Origin: Anthoceros angustus | Lineage: Eukaryota; Streptophyta; Anthocerotopsida; Anthocerotales; Anthocerotaceae | Direction of reading: 5' to 3' | NCBI GenBank assembly: GCA_010909165.1 | Contig: MU008196.1 | Span: 650,177-714,176, forward strand | Length of the DNA: 64,000 nucleotides | Shown: one piece after another, positions 10,831 to 22,429 of the stretch | Layout: every line of letters begins with the position of its first letter | Position numbering within the stretch: position 1 is the stretch's first letter | Notes under the pieces: generated by a model | Seen by the model: only the letters and a program-made list of their open reading frames with translations | The model's database searches: none | Told to the model about the DNA's origin: nothing | Made by a program: the position numbers and the translations under genes

Positions 10831-11518
10831 TTAGAGAGGAATGGAAGGTCGGAGGTGCGCAAGCGCCCGCATGAGCACAAGAGGACGCGCCTGGGGACCA
10901 TCGAAAGCACCGCATGACTTAATCTTTAGGGAGTGCGCGCGGTGCAATGAGGGGGGGAGTAGCCCAGCCTCATCTCGCCATGCCTGTGTCCAGATCCCAC
11001 CGCAGCCAGAGTTGTTTGCGTTCCGCCCCGCCATCACGCCGCTGGAGCCTAAGGGGACGCCACGATAGAAGCTGAGGCGCACACCTCGAACATTGCGGAA
11101 TTTCAGTGCTTGGAATCCATGCCTGCCCGCCGCCGTGGTGTGTGTGGATGGCCCGATGAACTGCACCGCGCCTCACTCTACTAGTTCATCAAGTGCGCCT
11201 CACGCCAAGGTGCCAACTCTTCCTTGTTTTTTCCTTTTTCCGTGTGTGCCCCTTCGCAGTAGTGGCTCATTCCTAATCTTGAGGTAGCCAGACTTAACTA
11301 ATGCTGTGTGTCAATGTAGATGTCAATGGGCGCCACATAGAGTATGTTAGAAATAAAGCCAATGCTTCGGCTAAGTAACGTTGGTTTAGGTTAAGTTTGG
11401 TTAGTTCTAGGGTTTGCTATTACAGAAACATATAAAAAACCATTTGTAACTTTTTCATTTATTTTAAAGTTTATTATTTTGGTTCCGCAGACACGATTGC
11501 TCCAATCGAAAACAAACA

Positions 11519-11530
11519 TGGTATCGAGCT
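11519..11530 (+). promoter_or_regulatory. Degenerate primer-binding site, unit 2
   Basis: TGGTATCGAGCT is the same site as at 10571 with one base missing from the CAG trinucleotide. The flanking sequence is otherwise nearly identical to unit 1, so this is a one-base indel difference between duplicates. Confidence 0.7.
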
Positions 11531-11558
11531 GCCTCTTGCTCTTCCGAGACTCCTAATA

Positions 11559-12590
11559 ATGCCGAGGCGGGGAATTCGCAGGACCTCGCAGAGGAAGATT
11601 TGGTGGCGGCTATGCAAGGCGCATTCTCGCACCACAACGATCCATTCACATTCATGAAGGACCTCTTCCCCTGGAGACTTTACTTGACCTCTACGAGAAC
11701 GATTACCCCTACCTCGGACTGAGAGACTTCGCGAACAGGAATTCGAATAGAGAGGAGGATCGTCGACAATCCCGCCACCAATTAGAGAGGAATCAGGAAG
11801 TTCACTCTCTCTATCGGGCGAGATGCCTTGAGAGGGGACAGAACCCCGACATGCGTTACACGGGCCCTGACGGGTCCTTCACCCTTGCGCAGCTAAGGCT
11901 AGACTCGCAGCGACACGCTCCATCAGAACCTACAAACAAATCCAAGGATGATCAACTCACCTCAGATGAGATCTAGTGCAGCTATAAGGATGGAACAAAC
12001 CTTGTCGCTACCATCTCAAGCGGGAGAAATTGAAGAGTCAATTTTATGGATCCGAGTACCTCTCAGGGCAAGCAATTTCTACAAGTTCAAGCGTCATTTA
12101 GCGACAGATTGCTGAGATCTAAGACTCCCTGAGGACGATGGAGATCGGCCACTGCTCGAGCCAACGCCGCCCCGCCAGGCGAAAATTCCTTAGCTGATCG
12201 CCTGCTACCCCCGCTACTGGAAAGGCACGAGGCCTCGCCGAGGAGAATTGGAACGTCACCAAGCCATCCGGAGCGCCCAAGCGGCAGGAACACGTTGGCT
12301 TAGCTCCGAATGGTCGCGGGCCCCCATCATGCCTCCTCGGCTCCCCAGGGTTTACACCCCTTCACCTGAAACCCTCTCAATGGAGGGAACGCGCACATGA
12401 GCAGTACCTTAGTTAGTTTTTTTTCTAGGTCAGACACATACAGTATTTGCAAGTCTACTCACTTGTGATACTTGTTGACTGCTTGGAAATTGCTGCATGT
12501 CGGCTGATGACTAACCCCGCAGTAGACGAGCAGGCGGGGTGAAGCCTCGTGGCGAACCACACATCGTGCTGATCCCACACCACCCCACGC
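11559..12590 (+). pseudogene. Gag-like remnant with coiled-coil-like region, unit 2
   Basis: This runs from MPRRG through LETLLDLYENDYPYLGLRDF, RHQLERNQEVHSLYRARCLE, DPDG-type SFTLAQLRLDSQ and SKDDQLTSDEI, then a stretch reading EKLKSQF..EYLSGQAISTS that may form a coiled coil. Several frame changes are needed. The last part (12010 onward) is duplicated at 12591. Confidence 0.55.
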
Positions 12591-13130
12591 CTCATCTCAA
12601 GCGGGAGAAATTGAAGAGTCAATTTGCGGATCCGAGTACCTCTCGAGCAAGCAATTTCTGAAGTTCAAGCGTCATTTAGCGGCTGATTGCTGAGATCTAA
12701 GACTCACGGACGATGGAGATTCATGCTCGGTGAGCCGCCCCGAGCTGGGAAATTCCTTAGCTGATCGCTTACTCCCCGGAAGGGGCACGAGGCCTCGCCG
12801 AGAGAATTGGAACGCCACCAAGCCATCCGAGCCCAAGCGGGAACGTTAACAGCTCAATAATTGTGGCCCCATCATGCCTCCTCGGCTCCCGAGGTTTACA
12901 CCCTTCACCAAACCCTCTCAATGGAGGGCAGCGCACATGAGCAGTACCTTAGTTAGTTTTTTTTCTAGGTCGACACCTCACAGATTTGCAAGTCTACTCA
13001 CTTGTGATACTTGTTGTTGTGATGCCATCGCAGTTATTAACATGGAGAGCGGGGTCTAGGAGGGGTGAAGCCTCTGGAACCACACATCGTAGATGCGTTG
13101 ATCCCACACAAGCACCACCCTACGCCCTAT
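12010..13130. repeat. Internal tandem duplication 2 (period ~0.58 kb)
   Basis: Unit 1 is about 12010-12590 and unit 2 about 12591-13130. Shared markers are CATCTCAAGCGGGAGAAATT, GTTCAAGCGTCATTTAGCG, CATCATGCCTCCTCGGCTCC and GTACCTTAGTTAG. Copy B has one version (about 39150-39690), which resembles unit 1 in its first half and unit 2 in its second half. Confidence 0.85.
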
Positions 13131-13617
13131 CCCCTGCACGTGCTAGGTTAGTTTGTACCCCTACTAGAAAAGGCAGCCTATGTTACAGTCGTTGTTGCAA
13201 TTTTATGTTACACTTCCAAATTGCAACATGCTATGTAGGCTTGGTATTAAGTCTGACACTATTCCCTTCTCATGCTATCACCATCTTAACACGCACCTGG
13301 CTCTCTCTCTCATCACCTCGCCCTCCTAAGTACACCCTCCCTCTCGTAAGCATTGTTTATTATTTCAAACACATACAATGAAAACCTGCTTATGTTACAA
13401 TCCTTTGTTACAATTTCATGCAACACTTTCCATGTGGAACACCCAAAAAGTTAGTTGGCTTGGTGTTAAGTTTGTGATTTTCTCCTCCCCCTTCTCTCAC
13501 CATCTTAACAACATGCAAGTGGTCTCTTGACCTTACACCTCACCATTAAGACCATCTCATTAAGGTTGTTGGTTTGGTGTTAAGTTTGTGATTGTCTTCT
13601 CCACTTTCTCTTAATAA
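13131..13617. repeat. Diverged direct repeats of a ~200-bp non-coding unit
   Basis: At least two and probably three diverged copies of a unit containing TATGTTACA, CAATTTCATGCAACAC-like sequence, GGCTTGGTGTTAAGTTTGTG and CACCATCTTAACA follow each other. The third copy is split by the TIR-bounded element at 13618. No coding frame is evident. The counterpart in copy B is 39700-40157. Confidence 0.6.
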
Positions 13618-13632
13618 GAGAAAGTGGAGAAG
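13596..13632. repeat. Perfect 18-bp-arm hairpin
   Basis: CTTCTCCACTTTCTCTTA (13596-13613) is followed by one base and then its exact reverse complement (13615-13632). It spans the left end of the proposed TIR element. The copy B equivalent (around 40140) is no longer self-complementary. Confidence 0.9.
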
Positions 13633-15267
13633 AAAGTGGCGTCTGTTTAGAAAGGGGTTTCTCCTGTCAAAAGGGGTTTTGGAAAAAATCCCAACCCTAT
13701 TTCACGGAACCGGTTGGTTTGGTTTTGTTGGTTTTGTAGGTGTTCATCCATCGGTTTCGGGCATTCTCGGCCTCCCACCACTGCCGAGTCATTTACACCT
13801 GGCGCCTTATACTCGTTCATGGCGATTTAGTCGGTGTGATGAAGGGCGATGACCTCATTGTTCCATAATTTCGCCATGTCCGTAGTTTCGTGATTTTGTG
13901 TGGTTTTGTATGTTTTGTATACCGGGGCCTAGGCGCGCATAAGTGCGCCTAAACAACGCTTATGTGCAAACTTGTGCATGCACTGCAAAAAGAACGCTAA
14001 AATGATCTTCTAATGGGAAGCATGTCCTTTTGGCGGTCGAGGATGCCGAACTCCCACAAAATAACAAGTAGCGTACATCATGGAGGTTCACCTAGACCAC
14101 TCTTATATACCTATCCTATGCCCTAATGCGACGAAGAACACCCTATCCCTTTTTATTCTTTACGGTGTTTAGTCTCTTTCGTGATGACCTAGTACCGGTT
14201 ATCATCAAAACATGCTAGGGGCCCACTGGGTGAACAAGTGCATGCACCAGGGGCAGGGGCCATACTGCGCACCACGGGCAAGGCCCGGTGTGCAGGGGCA
14301 GGAGGCACGGGCAGACTGGTGCAGTGCCAGCGCACTGTGCAAGGAGGCGCACACACAAGTGCACGCACCCAAGGTCAAGAAGGGCCTGGGAGCATGAACC
14401 CAAATGGTTCATGCCTCCTAGTGCATTCCTGCACGGTTCATCCAAAGAAAAAGAGCAAAAGTCTAAAACCCTAAAACCCTAAAAATTACAAAAGTCCAGT
14501 TTTTGAGGCAAGTGCGCGACTTTTCTAAAATTTTGACAAATTTTTGCATTTTTGTATTTTTTGATATTTTTGTTGTTTTAAAGGGTTCCTTTCGACGCTT
14601 TCAACCTTTTTGTGCAGCACCCTAATGTGGATATGTTCTTATCTTTACTTAACCCTCATCTTTTTCTAGTGGTTAAAACTTTGAACTAGTAGTGAGAACC
14701 TTTTGCATCTTTTGAATCTTGAGACGCTTACGGGCCCGCCCAAGTGCGTACCATGCCACTCTCATTCTCGCACTAGGCGTGGATCAAGAGCATCAGGCCA
14801 AAGAAGATATTATTGTCCCAATGTCTAAGGAACAAAGTCCCGTGAAATTTTGAGCGAGAGTATAGTCATAGGATTGACTAGTATGAATGAAAGGTGCGCA
14901 AACAAGTTTGCACTGCACAATTACAGAAGCCCTAAAAACTCTAAATGTTTAGATATCGCTCAACACCGCAATGATTGCCGATGTTGAGACTGCTTAAAGG
15001 CGCGCGATAAGTTTGCGCAATTTTGTGTCCAGTTTGAAAGAAAAAGCCGAACGAGAATGGGACTTTAGGTTTTGCCACGACTTGCAATCTACAATCTCAA
15101 ATAACGTGTATCAAAACAATTATTCAAAGGTTGCGTAACATGTCTCAGCAGAGAAATATCAAAAAGCCCGATTATAGTGCGGATTTTTCAAGTGTAAGCA
15201 AAGGGTCCGCCAGTCTCAGGCAAAAGGGGTTTGTGGAGAAACCCTTTCTAAACAGAGCTGTTTACCA
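13618..15267. mobile_element. Non-autonomous TIR-bounded DNA element, copy A
   Basis: TCTTAATAA occurs at both ends (13609-13617 and 15268-15276), a 9-bp direct repeat as expected from MULE-type insertion. Near each end lies an inverted motif: TCTGTTTAGAAAGG then GTTTCTCC on the left (about 13645), and its reverse complement GGAGAAACC then CTTTCTAAACAGA on the right (about 15238-15260). The intervening 1.6 kb has no coding frame I recognise and includes a short CCCTAAA-like run at 14463-14487. The ends are not perfectly symmetrical, so family assignment is tentative. Confidence 0.5.
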
Positions 15268-15276
15268 TCTTAATAA

Positions 15277-15889
15277 CCTCGGCTTCGTCTCTCCTTTCAC
15301 CTCTTCACTCTAGTTAATTGCTCCAAAGATGACACCCATTTTTTTATTGTTTCCCTCTTTGTGTTGCAACATGACTGGGACAATGAGCTCCCCTCTCCCA
15401 CTAGTATTTTATTCTTCCCCTGTTGCTTTTCCTACATGGCAGTAATCAGGAACTCTATCTCTCTCCCTGTGGGTATCAATCTCTTTCCATCTTACCTCCT
15501 TTGCATAGCTATGAATTTGTAATCTACATTCCCTCTTCAATGCACACTTGTGTCCACACCTGGTTTTGTTTTTAAGCCCCATATACACAACTGAAACTCT
15601 TTTTATTACCTGATTATGTATAGTAGGATTCTAGATTATTTATATGTCTATCTATATATACGGTTGGCAGGCCGACTTGTTCTGTATAATCCTATATATA
15701 TGACTGAAACACGTATTTATATATGTATATATATTTTTATACTTATAATGAATACATATTCTTTATCTATAGGTACAAAATCATAGGTATCTAACCATGG
15801 CATAGTTATAAGTATAAACCTCATACATTAATATATACCCCATGTCATATACCAATCAAAACACCGATTACGCGACATGCATTCTTCCA
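15277..15889. other. AT-rich non-coding DNA upstream of a copia RT remnant
   Basis: No coding frame. From about 15640 it contains a run of TATATGTATATATATTTTTAT-like sequence that is repeated at 16931 and, in copy B, near 42200. It probably belongs to the internal or flanking non-coding part of the copia element that follows. Confidence 0.45.
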
Positions 15890-18215
15890 ACGCCCCTTGC
15901 TTTTTCCCAAAGTGCCTTTTCGCCATGTATACGAACATGCGGCTGACGATGATCACCCTGCTCTTCCAAAGGTGACTGGTGACACTACACAGGATGACGA
16001 AACTGAAGCCAATGAAGAGCCTCCTCAAGTCCTACGTTGGTCTACTAGACACCGTCCTCCAAGGTCAGAGTGGAAAGAGCCTCCGTATGTTGCAGGTATT
16101 GCTGTAGAGGAACCACTTTTTCCACCTGCTCATGTTTTTAGTGCTGTAGAATCATTAGGTGAACCTGCCACCTATAGAGAAGCTATTGAAGGGCCTGAAT
16201 CTTCCTTTTGGCAGAAGGCTATTGAGTCTGAATATCAATCCCTCATTTCTCATAAAACTTGGGTTCTTGTAGATCTCCTCGGTCAGAAACCGCCTGTTTG
16301 TAAGTGGGTCTTCAAAAAAACTCAATACATGGTAGTGTTGGTAGGTATAAGGCTCGTGGCAAAGGGATATAGTCAAGTAGCGGTTAGACTACAATGAAAC
16401 ATTTGCTTGTTAAGTCTACTTCCATAAGAATACTCCTTGCCCTTGCCTCACTACAATCTCCTCGACATCGCTTAGACGTAAAACCGCTTTAATGGCACCT
16501 TAGATGAGGTCATCTACATGGCTCAACCTAAGGTTTTATTATAGACCCTAATAAAGTATGTCAACTTTTAAAACACTTTATGGTCTTAAATAAATTCCTG
16601 CATGGAATGAAGTGTTTCATGCATTGCTCATAGAATTGGGTTTCACATGTTTGACGATAGCACAGATATATTTTATGGGATGACAATGATTTTATCATTT
16701 TAACTGCTTATGTGGATGATAATATTTTATTTAGCACTTCACCAACTCTTATGGCAAGAATGAAAGATTTTTGGCGAGGTTTGATATGATTTGGGGTGCT
16801 TATCTTTTCTCTTGGCATTCAATTCCATTTTAACACGCGATAACACTATTGATATTCATCAAGAGCATTTTGTACATCAACTACTTAAGAGGTTCAAGAT
16901 GGAGGATGCACGATCAAGAAGCACACCTATGTCTATCTATATATACTGTGTGCCGACTTGTTCTCAGATAATCCTATATATGACCTAAACACGTATTTAT
17001 ATATGTATATATATTTTTATACTTATAATGAATACATATTCTTTATCTATAGGTACAAAATCATAGGTATCTAACCATGGCATAGTTATAAGTATAAACC
17101 TCATACATTAATATATACCTCATCACATATACCACCAAACACTGCACATGCGCATTACGTTTCTTCCAACGTCCCCCTTTGCGCGTTTTTCCCAAAGCAG
17201 CCTTTCGCTTCGTATACGAACATGCGGCTGACGATGATCACCCTGCTCTTCCAAAGGTGACTGGTGACACTACACAGGATGACGAAACTGAAGCCAATGA
17301 AGAGCCTCCTCAAGTCCTACGTTGGTCTACTAGACACCGCCCTCCAAGGTCGAGTGGAAAGAGCCTCAAGGTGTGTATTGTCAGAGGAACCACTTTTTCC
17401 ACCGCCATGTTTTAGTGTTGTAGACTCATTAGGTGAACCCGCCACCTATAGAGAAGCTATTGAAGGGCCCAAGCTTCCTTTTGTAAGGCTATTGAGTCCG
17501 AATATCAATCTCTCATTTCTAATAAAACTTGGGTTCTTGTAGATCTCCTCCCGGTCAAACCGTTGCTTGTAAGTGGGTCTTCAAAAAACTCAATACAGAT
17601 GGTAGTGTTGGTAGGTATAAGGCTCCCCTCGTGGCAAAGGGATATAGTCAAGTAGGGTTAGACTACAATGAAACATTTGCCCCTTGTTAAGTCTACTTCC
17701 ATAAGAATACTCCTTGCCCTTGCTCACTACAATCTCGTACATCGCTTAGACGAAAAACTGCTTTTCTTAATGGCACCTTAGATGAGGTCATCTACATGGC
17801 TCAACCGAAGGTTTTATTATAGACCCTAATAAAGTATGTCAACTTTTAAAACACTTTATGGTCTTAAAGTTGCATGGAATGAAGTGTTTCATGCATTGCT
17901 CATAGAATTGGGTTTCACATGTTTGACGCCGATAGCAACAGATATATTTTATGGGATGACAATGATTTTATCATTTTAACTGCTTATGTGGATGATAATA
18001 TTTTATTTAGCACTTCACCAACTCTTATGGCAAGAATGAAAGCACTTTTGGCGAGGTTTGATATGACCGATTTGGGGCGCTTATCTTTTCTCTTGGCATT
18101 CAATTCCATTTTAACACTCGCGATAACACTATTGATATTCATCAAGAGCATTTTGTACATCAACTACTTAAGAGGTTCAAGATGGAGGATGCACGATCAA
18201 GAAGCACACCTATGT
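15640..18215. repeat. Internal tandem duplication 3 (period ~1.28 kb)
   Basis: Unit 1 is about 15640-16930 and unit 2 about 16931-18215. Both run from CTATCTATATATAC through the copia RT to GATCAAGAAGCACACCTATG. Copy B carries one version (about 42210-43525). The junction joins RT sequence (ACACCTATG) back to the AT-rich sequence upstream. Confidence 0.85.
15897..16930 (+). pseudogene. Copia reverse transcriptase remnant, unit 1
   Basis: Typical copia RVT_2 blocks are visible: [69 protein letters not shown], then in shifted frames the FNGTLDEVIYMAQP-like and LYGLK-like segments. YVDD is at 16709-16720, followed by IHQEHFVHQLLKRFKMEDA. At least four frame changes are needed, so it cannot be expressed as one protein. 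It is cut by the tandem junction before RNase H. Confidence 0.85.
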
Positions 18216-18330
18216 TCAGGTGAAAAGCTATCTAAGGAACAATGCCCGACAACAAGAAGAAAAGGCCGAGATGGCACTCAAGCTCACCGACAAGTCGCTG
18301 GTTGTTTAATCTATCTATCGTTGGACTAGA
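16931..18330 (+). pseudogene. Copia reverse transcriptase remnant, unit 2
   Basis: Same blocks as unit 1, with YVDD at 17985-17996 inside the longer open stretch 17919-18329 (FDADSNRYILWDDNDFIIL, then ARFDMTDLG). Indels interrupt the EPATYREAIEGP and [11 protein letters not shown]-type segments at different places from unit 1. Unlike unit 1 it continues into RNase H. Confidence 0.85.
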
Positions 18331-18339
18331 TTAGACATC

Positions 18340-18860
18340 ACACGCGCTAGTAATGTAAGTCTTTTAGAGAACCACAGCTTGCCACATTAAAGAAGAAGAA
18401 TTTTAGGTACCTCAAAGGAACAAAGATGCAAAAGGTTTACGCTTTTCTAAGCAAACCGATGGTTTGGCCTAATGTCCTTTGTGATGCCGATGGCTGGTGA
18501 CCCACACTAGACGTAGTATTGCCCATCGTATATTTTAGGTGGATCGCTTATCTCTTGGTCAAGTAAAAGCTCACTACTATTTGTCTTTCCTCTACCAATA
18601 TGGTGCCAAGGACACAAGTCGCTAGAGAGGTTATTTGATTAGATCTTTCTTAAGTGGACTTAAGCAGCTTCATGAAGGACCAACTCAGCTTTGTGCGACA
18701 ACCAATGGCCATTGCTTTATCAAGAATCCAGCTTTTCATGCTAGAAGTAAGCATATCGAGATTGCTCATCATTTTATAAGACAAGCAGGCGAAAGAGGTA
18801 ATAGTGGACTATGTTGCCACTTTAAAATGTGGCTGACCTTTTGACAAAGTCTTTGCCAAA
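18340..18860 (+). pseudogene. Copia RNase H remnant
   Basis: The frame at 18635-18844 contains LKQLHEGPTQLCATTNGHCF, KNPAFHARSKHIEIAHHFI and RQAGERG, matching the C-terminal RNase H signature of copia elements (NPxFHxRxKHIEIxxHFIRE). Upstream, GGSLISWSSKSSLL in another frame fits the earlier RNase H strand. Copy B has it at about 43700-44130. Confidence 0.8.
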
Positions 18861-19320
18861 GTTGGTACATGAGAAACATACTTTGGCACTGGCTAATTTA
18901 TACCGTGAGCAAAGCAGAATGTCATTAGTTGATTTCTTTCATCCGGCTTGGTGATTGGATGAAGCCTTATTGTGTTATGTGATCGCCACACTTGTCGGAA
19001 CTCTTTTCTGCTTATATCGTGGGAGTACACTTTCTATTATGAAGTCAATTTTCAAGATATTTTCAAGCTTATCAATTAACTCCTAATTGCAACTAAGTGA
19101 GAGTAATGGAATATAGCTTATTTTGGAATAAATATGTGTTAAAACATAATAGTTATTTCAGTTACAATTAAATTAGGTTTAGTTTTATTATTCGTTAATT
19201 AATAACCATCAATAACCGTTTTTGTATAAGACCCTTTTTTTGTGTGTAATTTGTATCATCTTACGATTCCAACTTGCTCTTGTCCCTCTTGCTTACCTCT
19301 CCCACGATCTTCACACATGG
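18861..19320. other. Non-coding interval between two copia remnants
   Basis: AT-rich, no coding frame. TTAGTTTTATTATTCGTTAATTAATAACC (about 19180) and the following TATAAGACCCTTTTTTTGTGTGT may be part of an LTR, but I found no partner copy outside the A/B duplication. Confidence 0.35.
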
Positions 19321-19329
19321 CCAGCAACA

Positions 19330-20300
19330 GCCTGGACTTCATTTCCTCAATAACAAATCTGCTAGCAAAGAAGTTTAAGATGTCAGATCTTGGCCCTCTT
19401 CAAAGCTGCCTTGGTATTCACATTCAGCGAAATCGGGAGAAGAGGGTGCTTACCTCAACTTAGCCTAGATATCTCTTGGAGAGTGCAGAGCAGCTTGGAC
19501 TCAAGGATGCAAAGGCTGCTGCCACACCACTTCCAAGTGGGTTGAAGCTAAGTAGAGAGATGTCTCCTGTCACACAATCTGCGAAGGATGACATGAGGAA
19601 TGTACCCTATCGACAGGGCATTGGCAAACTCATCTATGCTGCCAACACTACACGCCCTGAGGTAGCATTTTCCACAAGTGCATTGTTGCAGTATTTGGAA
19701 AATCCTGGACAGACCCACTGGACATGTGTCAAAAGAGTCTTTAGATATATGAAGGGCACATCTAATAGAGGCATAGTATATGCACACAAGGAGGGTGTAG
19801 CACCGACTCGAGGTTTACACGCACTTCGATTACGAGGACATCGAATAATACCCACTAGGCCGTTTCAGCTTTTAGCGGCCCTATTTGCTGGTCGAGTAAG
19901 GTAACAGCCAACAACAAGGCTCCTCAAGTATGCAAGCTGAAAGGTAGTGCTTAAAGAACTTGCAAAGGAGGTGATTTGAAGCCGCTCTTCTCGTAGCTTG
20001 GGATCCACCACCAACCCGCATCACGATCAAAAATGCATAAACTGTGCTCAATATCGTTAGCGTAAAAATCGTGTTTCATTCAAGAAACCAAAACATGGAG
20101 CATCACCGATACGAGAACCTGCCGCGGTGCACAATTACTTTAGAATACGTCCCCACCAGGAAACCCATTAGATATTCTCACAAAAGCTCTAGGAAAGGAG
20201 CTACGAAAACATGTGAAGAGTTTAGGGCTAGGAGACTCCTCGGAGTTCCTAGGCCACAGCAAGTCCTCCTAAGCTCACATGGCTCTAGTAGCATGCACTA
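19330..20300 (+). pseudogene. Second copia RT C-terminus and RNase H remnant
   Basis: SITNLLAKKFKMSDLGPLQS and CLGIHIQRNREKRVL (19320-19463) are followed in a new frame by ESAEQLGLKDAKAAATPLPS, YRQGIGKLIYAANTTRPEVA and CVKRVFRYMKGTSNRGIVYA (19476-19790). RNase H end motifs YENLPRCTITLEYVP and a LTKAL-like segment lie at 20100-20300. It belongs to a different copia lineage from the preceding remnant, judging by the RT sequence. Copy B equivalent: 44590-45660. Confidence 0.8.
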
Positions 20301-20771
20301 AAGCTATCAGAAGCATAGTCAGAGGAAACATATGTCTCTTTGGTGCGCATGGAAAGTGATCCATAGGTGGATGTTTCTGATGAGAATCACGCATAAAACA
20401 CACTTGCAAAGAGCATTGTAGGATTGCATTAATTATAATAGAAAGTACAATGCCTTAAATAGGCAGGGTGGTGGCAACCACTTATTGTTGCAACCATAAG
20501 TTGTTGTAACCATAAGTAGTTACAACTATAAGTTGTTGTAACAACTAACAACTAACTACCTAAGCAACTAATCCTTGTCCTAGGTATTAAATAATGTTAA
20601 TGAATAGTGCCCTAAACCTTGTGTATTTCATCACTCCCACTCACTATGAAATAGGGGTGAAAACTAGCTTCAAAATGAGTCCTAATAGGCTAGTGGACTC
20701 CCACTAGGTAGGAAGTTAGAAGCTAATTCAGAAAAGCATAAAATATTAAGCTAATGAAATTGATTAACCTA
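20301..20771. mobile_element. LTR-like non-coding interval
   Basis: Follows the copia RNase H end and contains AACCATAAGTTGTTGTAACC-type short repeats and TAGTGCCCTAAACCTTGTG. Position suggests a 3' LTR or untranslated tail. No second LTR copy is visible apart from the A/B duplicate at 45670-46165. Confidence 0.4.
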
Positions 20772-20870
20772 ATTAAGAATGAACTAAAGAAATTTTGGTG
20801 AAACAAAATCGCTTTGAAAATAAACTTAAGTGAATGTGCGGTGTATGTCCATCCCTCCCACCCCACGCAC

Positions 20871-20879
20871 ATATAATAA
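20871..20879 (+). promoter_or_regulatory. TATA-box-like site before the exon-like segment
   Basis: ATATAATAA is followed by a G-rich purine run and ATGGCG at 20897. The same arrangement is present in unit 2 (about 22757, ATG at 22790) and in copy B (about 46268). It could be a core promoter carried with the segment; there is no direct evidence of transcription. Confidence 0.3.
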
Positions 20880-22330
20880 GGAGGGGAGGGGAGGGCATGG
20901 CGCTATAACCACCTTCCGCCTCCGCCGGCAATAAGGTGCTACGCATGAAGTGCGTGGGTAAGGAGCATCATGGCTGCGCGGCCGCACACGCAAGATGTTA
21001 TAACACGCGCATTGCACACGCTGCCGCCCACAAGAGCTGCATGGGCGGATTGGCAGCAAGACACTTGAGAGTGCACGCTAATCTCTTGCAAATTGCTCCC
21101 AGAACCAAGAAATTTCAAAGGTTTGTCCCTCCGACCGCAATCGAGAAGGCAGCCTGTGAGGCTCCCACTTGGGAGGACGCCCTCACGATGATGGTGGTGC
21201 CATAAATTGCTGGTCCTAAGTGTGATGCGCAGACGATTGGAGAATCACGCCTGGAAAGATTCCCCGAAGTCGGCGGAGCCATCCGATGCTCCATGGAGTG
21301 GTCGGCGGAACCACATGAAGCTGGTGGAAATGAAAAGAGCCAACTGGGCCGTTCAAAATTGCTCGAGAGGATGCAGACTCCGCCCGCCATCGCCGGTGTA
21401 TACGCCATCTGGTCCTATGTATGCCCATTCATGTTTATCTCTCCTCCTCGCACTCGAGAATGATGATCCCGCAGAATAGAAGATCCAGCTCCCCATATTG
21501 TAGAAATAAGCACGATGAAAGGCATTGTGAGGCACCATGAGATGAAGCCGAGGGCCCATCAAGGAAGCCCATCCTCGCAGCGGTGGTGCGCAGAGATATC
21601 GTGGCGTATGTTGAACACATCAAGAAATGGCCAAATATGCAAAAGTACGATGTCCTAGATCTGCTCTTAATATCGAAACAAAATCATTAATGTCGAAATA
21701 AATAGGATGCCGGATGTGCGGTGATATGAAACAGAGGATGATGGAAATGGAAGCACAGGAGAGGATGGATAAAGGTATCCAAGAGAAAATTGGAAGAATA
21801 ATCAAGGTGAGAGTAAGAAGAAGTGGTAAACTCAATATCAAAATTAAAGTTTTATGTGATAAGTGAAAACTAAAGCATGATTATTGTGATTAGGTAAGGA
21901 GAAGTGCGAGATATTAGAGGATTAGCTAGCTGTCCCTACGAGACCTAACAAGTGCTAGAAAGGACAAGTATGACATACCCGAGGTAGTATTGCCACCACT
22001 AAAATTCTAATTGAAAATGTTAATCTATCCCGGGATATAGAGAATGCAGATACCGGAAGAATATGTATGCTTAGTGAAACGGGAATCCATATGGTGTGGA
22101 TTGGTTATGAGCCATGTAAGGAGTACAAGGGCCATGTGAAGCGCACATATTGTGAGTATGAAACAAAACTAAAAGTTAGTAAAAAGTATGTGAATTTTTA
22201 AAACTTAAATACTAAAAATTGATCAGGTTCAATGTGGGCACTCAGCGAGGAAGAGATGACATATGCAGAAGATTCTCTAGAGATAGATAATGAACTGAAT
22301 TATTTAGACAAAATACTAGACCTCTAGAAA
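20880..22330 (+). pseudogene. Unrecognised exon/intron-like gene segment, unit 1
   Basis: Short open blocks separated by GT-AG intervals. Best seen by comparing three copies: an exon-like block with MMEMEAQERMDKGYP ends in CAAG before GTGAGAG; after an 80-90 nt interval ending GTGATTAG a phase-matched block contains KYDIPEVVLP and YPGDIENAD; then IHMVWIGYEP and YKGHVKRTYCE, a second GT-AG interval ending GATCAG, and a last block with AEDSLEIDNELNYLDKILDL and a stop. I recognise no family. An earlier block (PSPVYTPSGPM, SSSDSENDDPAE) may also be coding. Unit 1 has many short indels. Confidence 0.45.
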
Positions 22331-22429
22331 AATGAAGGTAGATTTAGGATGATTTGGGCTTGATGTCTAAGACCCCTAAACTCTTCATATATGCTTGCTA
22401 TGTAAATCTCTTCCTACCTCACACAACTA

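Larger units (their letters stand above)
9905..11799. repeat. Internal tandem duplication 1 (period ~0.95 kb)
   Basis: Unit 1 is about 9905-10850 and unit 2 about 10851-11799. Both contain GAGCACAAGAGGACG, TTAATCTTTAGGGAGTGCGCG, the LTR end, the PBS region and the start of the gag-like frame. Copy B has a single version (about 38050-38950). Unit 1 stops inside the gag-like sequence after AATTAGAGAGGAAT and jumps back upstream of the LTR end. Confidence 0.85.

Noticed and set aside
14200-14480. Cys/His-containing short proteins
   Set aside because: Overlapping frames on both strands, different in copy B, inside the non-coding TIR element.
15890-18330. Functional copia polymerase
   Set aside because: YVDD and neighbouring motifs are present, but each copy needs several frame changes, and no continuous gag-pol frame exists.
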